Shown: piece after piece, positions 1 to 5,423 of the stretch | How positions within the stretch are numbered: the first letter of the stretch is position 1 | Layout: each line of letters opens with the position of its first letter | Source of the DNA: JAAYJK01 sp964501655 | GTDB lineage: Bacteria; Bacillota; Syntrophomonadia; Syntrophomonadales; Syntrophomonadaceae | Direction of reading: 5' to 3' | NCBI GenBank assembly: GCA_964501655.1 | Contig: CAZCTN010000050.1 | Location: 1 to 15,033 of the forward strand | DNA: 15,033 bases | Notes under the pieces: generated by a model | Told to the model about the DNA's origin: nothing | What the model saw: the letters and a program-made list of their open reading frames with translations, nothing else | Databases searched by the model: none | Position numbers and translations under genes: made by a program

Positions 1-195
1 ATGGCGGTTTCCAATCACCGGACAGGTGGTGTAACCTGCTCCGGAATACTCAATTATTTATAATACAACCTTCGGTATGGGATAATTACTTGACTAACCA
101 GGCCATAAGGTAAATGAATAAGATAAAATAGAATTCCCAACTTTTCAATAGATCAGTCTTTATAAAAACAAGTCGCAGTAAACCAGAAAAACAAA
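1..195. other. Probable chromosomal flank, no gene recognised
   Basis: No convincing coding frame is visible. The frame from base 1 gives only a 20-residue peptide before TAA, and the third frame is open only to base 113. The stretch lies outside the partial tRNA, on its 3' side, so it should be host chromosome if the tRNA fragment is the attL junction. It contains one strong hairpin, listed separately. Confidence 0.4.
18..44. repeat. Strong stem-loop in the left flank
   Basis: The arm CCGGACAGGT (18-27) pairs with ACCTGCTCCGG (34-44) around a 6-base loop. This gives ten base pairs with one bulged base. Neither side carries a T-tract, so it is not a simple Rho-independent terminator. It could be the end of a structured transcript or an intergenic palindromic element. 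Confidence 0.5.
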
Positions 196-214
196 AGAGG
201 GCTGAAACCCTCTA
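183..214 (-). terminator. Rho-independent terminator downstream of the tRNA
   Basis: AGAGGG (196-201) and CCCTCT (208-213) form a perfect 6-bp stem with a 6-base loop. Read leftwards, the stem is followed by a T-rich run (TTTTGTTTTTC). It begins 9 bases beyond the CCA end of the tRNA fragment, as expected for a tRNA terminator. A shorter ATTTTT run on the plus side may let it work in both directions. Confidence 0.7.
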
Positions 215-222
215 TTTTTCTA

Positions 223-277
223 TGGTGCGGATGAAGGGACTCGAACCCCCACGGTGTTACCCGCCAGATCCTAAGTC
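223..277 (-). tRNA. tRNA-Leu(UAG), 3' part only; attL core
   Basis: On the minus strand this reads anticodon loop CTTAGGA (anticodon TAG), 3' half of the anticodon stem (TCTGG), a long type II variable arm (CGG...CCG), the T-arm with TTCGAGT, the acceptor strand CATCCGC and an encoded ACCA. The length and variable arm identify leucine. The sequence that should complete the anticodon stem (CCAGA), the D-arm and the 5' acceptor strand (GCGGATG) is missing: beyond base 277 the minus strand continues as unrelated AT-rich DNA. Elements that integrate into a tRNA 3' half leave exactly this duplicated fragment at one end and rebuild the whole gene at the other. I infer that the element starts here and runs rightwards, with the intact tRNA beyond the window. 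The call of a tRNA fragment is firm; the attL reading is inference. Confidence 0.88.
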
Positions 278-498
278 GCTTAGATAGGTTTTTATGGTGT
301 TTTTGCATATTGGTAAGTTATACCCTTAACCTAATCCTATAGCTTGAAATAGCTTTTAAATGTTTTTGCATATGTATTAGTGTTTTAGATTAAACGGCAG
401 TAAAAATGGCAGTAATATCAAGTCATTCAATGCCGATTATATAGGCAATAAAGCAATAGGATTAGTTTTTTTAATTAATGGTATTTGGACTGTTAAAT
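278..498. other. Repeat-rich attachment-site arm region, no gene
   Basis: This 221-base gap next to the tRNA fragment has no good ORF but several ordered repeats. TGTTTTTGCATAT occurs exactly twice, at 298-310 and 361-373, 63 bases apart. GGCAGTAA occurs at 396-403 and 408-415, 12 bases apart, close to one helical turn. CTAATCCTAT (331-340) is matched by its exact reverse complement ATAGGATTAG (456-465). TGCC/GGCA pairs flank 431-447. Clustered short direct repeats beside a tRNA att core are typical of arm-type integrase sites and excisionase sites. The repeats are seen; their function is inferred from position. Confidence 0.55.
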
Positions 499-1389
499 TT
501 ATTTTTTGCCACTTTTTCTATTGGCTTTCCTTTCAGATTCCCAATGTTCTCCGTATCTTGCTTTATTGCTTTCCTGAACATATTTGTTCTTACATTCTTT
601 GAAGCCACAATGATGTTTATAAGGAGTTCTTTTAGGGCATATGTATACTGCACCGCAATAAGGGCAAATACGTGTGTTAATACCATTATCAAGACAAATC
701 TTTATCTCGCACCAAATTAAGGGCAATATATCATCTGCATAATATCTATAATTAACATATTTACCAACAAAAAAAGGTCGTTGTTCAACTTGTGACATTG
801 CTGCCGCGAAATGATCGGTAATTAGGAATTCGGGAAGAGAATCATTTAAAATATCAACATTTTCCTTATATGGATCTAGCCAAAGCTCAATTGCATTTTT
901 AACCGCTGTTACCTCATTTATCAGTTTTACCGTGATAGTTGGATCTGATAACTGGGGTACATTATATTGAGATTCTATTATTTCAATGGATTTGTAGAAA
1001 GTATGTAATGAATTCTCAACAATATTCGTATATTCCCTATTTACTAAGGATGGACGATCTGAGTCTAGTATATCTTTGAAACTTAGCAGTAAATTACTAG
1101 TTAAAAATAGAGCATCCACAAATCTAAATGTTTCGTTTTCTTTACATAGAAAAATTGTGTAGTGTTCATTTATCTTTATAGTTGATTTTCCGATTTGCAT
1201 ATTGCGCAACTCCTGGATAACGCCCTTTTCTTCAGGTTCCAACTTAAGTTCGCTTCTTTCAACAAGATCACGCAAAATCGCGTATGGGTTAGCTAATTCC
1301 TCGTCTTCTTTCTTTTTAGCTTTTCTTAGGTTTAGTGTATAGGGCAGTAAACAATATTTTTTGGAAGTGTTTTCAAACATTTTTCCCAT
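499..1389 (-). CDS. Hypothetical protein with C-terminal Cys-rich zinc-ribbon
   Basis: This 296-residue protein has no signal peptide or membrane segment. The body (about 1-235) is alpha-rich and I do not recognise it with certainty. The C-terminus carries a probable metal site: C242-x2-C245, C251, H259-H260-C261 and C266, inside an ICPYCG...CPKR...HHCGFKECKN pattern, followed by a basic tail ending in KKSGKK-like residues. The layout resembles DUF6076-type and CGNR-like proteins of Bacillota (long helical part plus terminal zinc finger), but I could not confirm the family. A GGAGG site about 7 bases before the ATG supports this start; Met4 is an alternative. It is transcribed towards attL and away from the excision/replication genes, with an inverted repeat in the shared spacer. 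A DNA-binding or regulatory role for the element is inference. Confidence 0.75.
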   Translation of the reverse strand: MGKMFENTSKKYCLLPYTLNLRKAKKKEDEELANPYAILRDLVERSELKLEPEEKGVIQELRNMQIGKSTIKINEHYTIFLCKENETFRFVDALFLTSNLLLSFKDILDSDRPSLVNREYTNIVENSLHTFYKSIEIIESQYNVPQLSDPTITVKLINEVTAVKNAIELWLDPYKENVDILNDSLPEFLITDHFAAAMSQVEQRPFFVGKYVNYRYYADDILPLIWCEIKICLDNGINTRICPYCGAVYICPKRTPYKHHCGFKECKNKYVQESNKARYGEHWESERKANRKSGKK

Positions 1390-1457
1390 TTTCGTTCCTC
1401 CAACTTAAGACAAAAATAGACCAATTCTATCGGCTATTTTACGGCATATTTATAGCG

Positions 1458-1489
1458 TACCATTATCGTTAAGTTTTATGTTAATGGTA
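1458..1489. promoter_or_regulatory. Inverted repeat in divergent spacer, candidate operator
   Basis: TACCATTA (1458-1465) and TAATGGTA (1482-1489) are exact reverse complements separated by 16 bases. The pair sits in the 172-base spacer between the leftward zinc-ribbon gene and the rightward excisionase operon. It is just upstream of a TATATT box at 1506-1511 that may be the -10 of the rightward genes. The position suits a repressor site switching excision and replication genes. No -35 close to consensus is visible. Confidence 0.45.
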
Positions 1490-1524
1490 ATGCTTGTGTT
1501 TAAATTATATTAGGTACCAAAAAG

Positions 1525-1534
1525 GCTTGCAAGC
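1525..1534. promoter_or_regulatory. Palindrome GCTTGCAAGC upstream of xis
   Basis: This is a perfect 10-bp palindrome, 27 bases before the excisionase-like start codon and downstream of the TATATT box. It would lie near the transcript start, so it may be an operator. Chance occurrence cannot be excluded for a single 10-bp palindrome. Confidence 0.3.
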
Positions 1535-1561
1535 AGAATAACAAGGTAAGGAGGATAATCT

Positions 1562-1750
1562 ATGATAAACAATGACAAAGTGTTGGGGATAACCCCGGAG
1601 GAGGCATTCAGGAAAATAGGTGTATCAAGAAGCTTAGGATATAAGCTTATAAAGTCAGGAGTTATTCAGGCAGTTAGAGTTGGCGAACGAAGGTTGATTG
1701 TCCCTGTGGCTGCTCTTGAAAAGCTTTTGGGAACGGAAGAAGATGTATAG
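1562..1750 (+). CDS. Excisionase-family helix-turn-helix protein
   Basis: This 62-residue protein has the MerR-like HTH_17/excisionase fold. The opening ITPEEAFRKIGVSRSLGYKLI is the helix-turn-helix, followed by SGVIQAVRVGERRLIVPVAALEKLL, the beta-wing and final helix. The whole length is that single domain, as usual for Xis proteins of Bacillota elements. These proteins bend DNA at attachment sites to favour excision, and many double as regulators. AAGGAGG lies 8 bases before the ATG, which fixes the start. It is the first gene of the rightward replication module. The family is confident; the excision role is inferred from context, because no integrase is in view. Confidence 0.88.
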   Translation: MINNDKVLGITPEEAFRKIGVSRSLGYKLIKSGVIQAVRVGERRLIVPVAALEKLLGTEEDV

Positions 1751-1762
1751 CGCAAATAAAAC

Positions 1763-1779
1763 GCTCAGCATCGCTGAGC
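1763..1779 (+). repeat. Perfect intercistronic hairpin before the primase-type gene
   Basis: GCTCAGC (1763-1769) and GCTGAGC (1773-1779) form a 7-bp GC-rich stem with a 3-base loop, 13 bases after the xis stop and ending 7 bases before the AGGTGA ribosome site of the next gene. There is no T-tract, so termination is unlikely. It could protect the downstream message or limit translation between the two genes. Confidence 0.55.
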
Positions 1780-1797
1780 CAGAAACAGGTGATATTA

Positions 1798-2391
1798 TTG
1801 AATGATACCATAAATTTGTATATAAGGACCCGTATTGACATTGTTAAATTGATAGGTGAGGTGGTTGAACTTAAACAAAAAGGTAATCGTTACTGGGGAC
1901 TTTGCCCATTTCATAAAGAGAAAACTCCATCTTTTTGCGTTGATCCAGTAAAACAACTATATTACTGCTTTGGATGCCATTCTGGGGGTGATGTGTTCAC
2001 ATTTCATATGAAAATTAACCAGGTGGACTTCATTCCTGCCCGCAACCTACTAGCGGCCAGGGCAGGAATTGCAATCGATACATCGCCGGAAGCAATGACT
2101 AGATTATTACAGGCAAAACAGCAGCGGAAAATAAGGCAAGAAAAAGAACAAAAATTAAAGAAGTTAATAGACCAAACATATAACAAGCTCATTCAAATAG
2201 AGAAATGGGCATGGATGTTTGAAAAGCATATATACACTGACCATTGCCTGGACAGGACTTCCGTAACATGGGCATTAAGTGTCAAAGATCAAGTGGATTA
2301 CTATTTAAATAGCTTTCTAAATGGCACAGATTCCGATAAGCTTGAAATTGCTTTAATCGTCAGGGGGTGGGAATTACCATGGAAAGCTTGA
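1798..2391 (+). CDS. Stand-alone CHC2 zinc-finger, DnaG primase N-terminal type
   Basis: The protein begins like bacterial DnaG: RIDIVKLIGEVVELKQKG then GLCPFHKEKTPSFCV and YYCFGCHSGGDVFTF. The metal ligands are C36, H39, C57 and C60 counted from the chosen start. DnaG uses this domain to bind template DNA. The chain is only about 197 residues and then runs into a charged helical tail, with no TOPRIM catalytic domain, so it cannot make primers alone. A GTG at 1789 is possible, but it overlaps the AGGTGA ribosome site (1787-1792); the TTG at 1798 has proper spacing and starts as DnaG proteins do. It overlaps the helicase gene by 13 bases, implying translational coupling. I infer that it helps load or prime replication of the element with that helicase. 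Confidence 0.85.
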   Translation: MNDTINLYIRTRIDIVKLIGEVVELKQKGNRYWGLCPFHKEKTPSFCVDPVKQLYYCFGCHSGGDVFTFHMKINQVDFIPARNLLAARAGIAIDTSPEAMTRLLQAKQQRKIRQEKEQKLKKLIDQTYNKLIQIEKWAWMFEKHIYTDHCLDRTSVTWALSVKDQVDYYLNSFLNGTDSDKLEIALIVRGWELPWKA

Positions 2392-3647
2392 TTGATGCGT
2401 TAGAATCACTCAGTCTATCCGATGGTGAATTAAAATCATTGGGTATTGAAAAAGAAGTAAATATACCCATGGTTAGACCAACCATAATAAAACTTTCAGA
2501 TATTGAACCAGAAGAGGTTAGCTTTTTATGGAAACCCTATATCCCTTTAGGCAAGTTAACACTTCTTGAGGGAGACCCTGGACTTGGCAAAACGTTTTTA
2601 GCTTTAAGTATATGTACTGCCATTAGTAAAGGACATCCATTGCCTGGGCAAGATGGCAGGCTAGGAGAGGCAATAGAAGAAGGAAATATTCTTTTTATGA
2701 CGGCTGAGGATGGTCTTGCTGATACATTGGCTCCTCGACTAGAAAAAATGGGTGCAGACAGAAGTAAAATCCATTGCCTTACTGGATGGAAATCCACAGA
2801 AGGTGAGGAAGAACAGGCATTTACGCTGCATGATATCAATGTATTACGGGAAGCACTTTATCAAGTTAAACCGGTTTTAGTGGTAATTGATCCTTTACAG
2901 GCATACATGAGTGGTATTGACATGCACCGCGCTAATGAAACCCGTCCATTGCTAAGTAATTTGGGGCGAGCAGCTGAAGAATATAATTGTGCTATCCTGG
3001 CTATCAGGCATTTGAGCAAGGGTGGAAGCACTAAGGCTTTATATAGAGGGCTAGGGAGCATAGACTTTATAGCAGCAGCTAGGTCAGCATTATTGGTAGG
3101 CATAGATCCGAACAACAATACTAAGGTTATGGTTCATACAAAAAGCAGTTGCAGCGAAATCGGTATTAATCAGGGATTTGAGATAAGTGATATAAGTGGT
3201 TTCTCATGGATTGGGCGGAGCAATTGTACCGCTGAAGAAGTGTTAGCCCCACTAACAAAAAATGAACAGTATTGTAATAATAGATCTCTAGATGAAGCAA
3301 AAGAATTTCTTGAAGATATCTTAATGGAAGGGCCAGTAAAATGTAAAGAAATCAAGGAAGAAGCAAAAGCTGCTGGCATAAGTTGGAGGACTGTAGAACG
3401 AGCTAAAGAAAATTTGGGCTTTAAGGCGATAAAAGTAGGTACTGCATGGTATTGGCCGCAGCTATCAAGCGATTCAAGTCCGTCACATTCTGGTGTTGGC
3501 GGACTTGGCGCTCTTGCTGGAAAGCCCGATTCTGTAAGCGCCAAAGGAAGTACGCCTACACCGCCAAATGAAATAGCTGGCGCACATGATGAAGATGATA
3601 TTGATTTATGGAGTGACATAGGAGTCGTAGTAGAGAGGAGAGTTTAG
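2379..3647 (+). CDS. RepA-like AAA/RecA-fold replicative helicase
   Basis: This is a RecA-type ATPase of about 422 residues. Counted from Met at 2379, the Walker A motif GDPGLGKT is at 65-72, the Walker B strand LVVIDPLQAY at 167-176, and a RHLSKGG sensor-like motif near 210-216, as in RSF1010 RepA-type hexameric helicases and the AAA_25 family. A winged-helix-like segment follows (about 295-350), then a low-complexity Gly/Ser/Pro tail ending in an acidic stretch. A GTG at 2367 is in frame, but AGGGGGTGG lies 8 bases before ATG 2379, so the ATG is preferred. It is coupled to the preceding CHC2 gene. Such pairs are common in mobile elements of Bacillota and suggest that the element can replicate after excision. 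The family is confident. Confidence 0.88.
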   Translation: MESLIDALESLSLSDGELKSLGIEKEVNIPMVRPTIIKLSDIEPEEVSFLWKPYIPLGKLTLLEGDPGLGKTFLALSICTAISKGHPLPGQDGRLGEAIEEGNILFMTAEDGLADTLAPRLEKMGADRSKIHCLTGWKSTEGEEEQAFTLHDINVLREALYQVKPVLVVIDPLQAYMSGIDMHRANETRPLLSNLGRAAEEYNCAILAIRHLSKGGSTKALYRGLGSIDFIAAARSALLVGIDPNNNTKVMVHTKSSCSEIGINQGFEISDISGFSWIGRSNCTAEEVLAPLTKNEQYCNNRSLDEAKEFLEDILMEGPVKCKEIKEEAKAAGISWRTVERAKENLGFKAIKVGTAWYWPQLSSDSSPSHSGVGGLGALAGKPDSVSAKGSTPTPPNEIAGAHDEDDIDLWSDIGVVVERRV

Positions 3648-3739
3648 ACTAAAGTCTACCATCTGGTATTACCTGTAACTCTTGAATCATGTCAAAAGAT
3701 AGAAACCTCGGCTATTCTCAATTAAGGGAGGCATAAAAA

Positions 3740-4150
3740 ATGGCTTCAATAAAAGGACATGGAGAGAAAGCATCTCGCAAACGAGAAATTTTTATTGCAT
3801 ACCTATTGACTGAACCTAATATAAGAGAAGCAGCCAAAAAGGCCGGTATTGGAGAAAATACGGGCTGGAGGTGGCTCCAGGACCCGGTATTCAAAGAAGC
3901 TTACCAGGAGGCACGTAGGGCTGCAGTAAGCCAAGCTATAGCACAGCTTCAGCAGGCCAGCACAGAGGCAGTTACTACCCTGCGGAAGGTAATGGCTGAC
4001 CAGGATGCAACACCATCTAGCAGGGTTACAGCTGCAAAGACGACACTTGAGATGGCATTAAAATCGGTTGAACTTGAGGACCTTGCTCAGCGCATACAGA
4101 AGCTAGAGCAATCACTACAGAATCATGGGAGGCGGCAAGCATGTCTTTAA
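3740..4150 (+). CDS. Small HTH protein, terminase-small-subunit-like
   Basis: This 136-residue protein has an N-terminal helix-turn-helix (about 10-60): the repeat of NIREAAKKAGIGENTGWRWLQDPVFKEAYQ is the pattern of phage small terminase and phBC6A51-type HTH proteins. Residues 60-130 are predicted long amphipathic helices, rich in Ala, Gln and Glu, likely for oligomerisation. A GGGAGG site 9 bases upstream supports the ATG. In phages this fold recognises packaging sites; in elements without a large terminase the same proteins are thought to act as DNA-binding or regulatory factors. No large terminase is in the window, so packaging is not supported here. It overlaps the next gene by 10 bases. 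Confidence 0.78.
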   Translation: MASIKGHGEKASRKREIFIAYLLTEPNIREAAKKAGIGENTGWRWLQDPVFKEAYQEARRAAVSQAIAQLQQASTEAVTTLRKVMADQDATPSSRVTAAKTTLEMALKSVELEDLAQRIQKLEQSLQNHGRRQACL

Positions 4151-4347
4151 AGCAGAGAATAGTAAAGTTAGAACAATTGACAAATGCAAATACTGAAAAA
4201 CCTTTAACCAGAGATGACTGGACATCGGATGAATTACTAGCCAAGTATTTTACAGATCCTTACCCGCAAGAGTTGATTGAAAAAGATGCATTGACAGATT
4301 GGTCAAAACCATCCAAATCCACAAAGAAACTAGAAGATTATCTTTAG
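4141..4347 (+). CDS. Small hypothetical protein, N-terminal coiled coil
   Basis: This 68-residue protein starts with MSLKQRIVKLEQL, a short heptad-like helix, then a Trp-containing acidic middle (DDWTSDELLAKYF) and a lysine-rich end. The family is unknown to me. GGAGG lies 8 bases before the ATG and the start overlaps the previous gene, so the two are probably translationally coupled and may be partners. It is the last intact gene before the decayed zone, so its 3' end could be altered relative to relatives, but it has a normal TAG. Confidence 0.65.
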   Translation: MSLKQRIVKLEQLTNANTEKPLTRDDWTSDELLAKYFTDPYPQELIEKDALTDWSKPSKSTKKLEDYL

Positions 4348-4691
4348 CAGGGTTGGGTGTATGTTGTTGGAATATCAACTTGATGATGGAGGTCGATCCG
4401 CATTCCAAGTAAGAGCTAGTTAAAAAAGACATATCATTAACCACTTTTTTACACAAAAAGAAGTACATCCCCCTGTATAATATACTTTGCAGCTAACCAG
4501 AGGCATTATGGTCAATCTACTATACTAAATTGGCCCTGTCCGAAAGAACAGCACGAATACCGATGGGCTTCGTAAATATATCTGCAGACTGGATCAGTGC
4601 TACCCCAAAACAGAATAACCATAATCTTTATGGAGGAGTCCTTCTTCGCGCAATTAGTAGCCCTTTGACTTGGGAGGTAGCAATCTATAAT
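4348..4691. other. Decayed non-coding stretch after the replication module
   Basis: No intact gene is seen. A 20-residue frame at 4361-4423 begins MLLEYQLDDGGRSA. Conserved mobile-element proteins often start with a DDGGR motif, so this may be the truncated head of such a gene, but this is weak. A TATAAT at 4476-4481 has no partner -35 at a workable distance. A plus frame at 4530-4715 has no ribosome site and resembles nothing. Together with the DUF932 remnant to the right, this suggests deletion or insertion damage where the cargo operon joined the element. Confidence 0.45.
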
Positions 4692-4710
4692 TTAGGCTGC
4701 ACCTCCCAAG
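4669..4710. repeat. 10-bp perfect inverted repeat around the end of the DUF932 remnant
   Basis: CTTGGGAGGT (4669-4678) and ACCTCCCAAG (4701-4710) are exact reverse complements 22 bases apart, and the inner AGC/GCT can extend the stem past a 2-base bulge. The right arm encodes the Leu-Gly-Gly near the end of the DUF932 frame and the stop codon sits inside the loop. There is no T-tract in either direction, so it is not a standard terminator. It may be a protein-binding or recombination site. Confidence 0.5.
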
Positions 4711-5069
4711 AGTAATTTATAAGCTCGATCCAATTCAGGACTTCCTCCTGTTACCTTGGCAAAGCGATTCTCTTTGAAGGTGGGGGTTATACGTTTGGGT
4801 TGACTGTGGGTAACCAGGTCGCTGACTGCATTAATAAAGCCCCAACCAGTACCCCTATAACATTCAAGGTCTGGAGCAGAATGATAGCGGCTGAGTAATT
4901 CTTCCCGTAGTTCATATACTCTCTTATGCCGGCGCCAGTTTTTAGGTAGTGGGATCACCTGATCTACCAGCTGATGTAGGCGCGCGTCGTTTATTTTAAG
5001 CTTATATAGCCTTTCGGCTGCACCGTTATAGTAGGTTAAACAAACTATTTGGGGTGGGAAAATAAAAGA
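4692..5069 (-). pseudogene. DUF932 (phage/plasmid-like TIGR03299) remnant, C-terminal part
   Basis: The minus frame is open from 5069 to the stop at 4692 and encodes about 125 residues. It contains the hallmark C-terminal DUF932 block: YRGTGWGFINAVSDLVTH, then RFAKVTGG and a final Leu-rich helix. Full DUF932 proteins have roughly 300 or more residues, so the N-terminal two thirds are gone. The frame upstream is closed by TAA at 5070-5072, and the only internal start (GTG at 4956-4958) lacks a separate ribosome site. DUF932 proteins are common passengers of phages and plasmids with unclear function. The remnant supports a mobile-element setting and marks decay at the junction before the defence operon. 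The family is fairly confident; non-function is inferred from truncation. Confidence 0.75.
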
Positions 5070-5423
5070 TTAACTTTGACTTTCGGATTGAGTGTTAGAG
5101 CATTTAATAGAACTCAATAAATAGTATAAAGATTGTAAAGATCCAGATAAAGAAACAGTTGGTATCTGTTCATAAGAACCCAGCCATGTGGACTGCGTGG
5201 TGCTAAAGGGGAGGATAAGGCTATACCTAGGGTTTGGCATAATGTCCTCAGTTTCTTTTCGAATGGAACCTGAGGATGAACTAATTACGCAAAGAACTAA
5301 TGCGCAGAATGAAGAGGATTTTACGGAAATTATATGGAATATTTGACTAAAGGGATCTTTTGGGAATAGTACGATCATTAGGAAAATAATATATTTTTTT
5401 GTTAGACACTATCATGATTTGAG
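5070..5423. other. Leader region upstream of the defence operon
   Basis: This 354-base gap has no confident gene. A 34-residue frame at 5242-5346 (MSSVSF... ending TEIIWNI) is acidic but lacks a well-placed ribosome site; a GGGGAGGAT stretch lies 26 bases too far upstream. Two repeat features stand out. TCCTCAG (5245-5251) and CTGAGGA (5270-5276) are an exact inverted repeat. GAACTAAT is repeated at 5278-5285 and 5294-5301, each followed by CGCA. These may be operator sequences for the operon or part of a broken gene. Confidence 0.4.
5343..5372 (+). promoter_or_regulatory. Weak candidate promoter for the defence operon
   Basis: TTGACT (5343-5348) is a near-consensus -35. Eighteen bases later, TAGTAC (5367-5372) is only a 3/6 match to the -10. 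The next gene starts about 50 bases downstream, which suits the position, but no better pair is visible and the call is tentative. Confidence 0.25.

Noticed and set aside
377..436. Minus-strand peptide ending LILLPFLLPFNLKH beside attL, possibly an integrase tail
   Set aside because: An integrase C-terminus next to att would be expected, but the frame is closed by TAA after about 19 codons and the peptide shows no catalytic motif.
3689..3736. 15-residue frame MSKDRNLGYSQLREA before the HTH gene, possible leader peptide
   Set aside because: No ribosome site of its own, and its end is formed by the purine-rich ribosome site of the next gene.
4448..4481. TTTACA...TATAAT as a promoter
   Set aside because: The spacing is 22 bases, too long, and no plus-strand gene follows for over 900 bases.
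4530..4715. 61-residue plus-strand frame over the inverted repeat
   Set aside because: TTG start with no ribosome site, no recognisable motif, and it overlaps the end of the better supported DUF932 frame on the other strand.
5070..5378. 102-residue minus-strand frame upstream of the helicase
   Set aside because: Composition rich in Ser, Leu and Ile without a ribosome site or motif; it looks like chance open frame in non-coding DNA.
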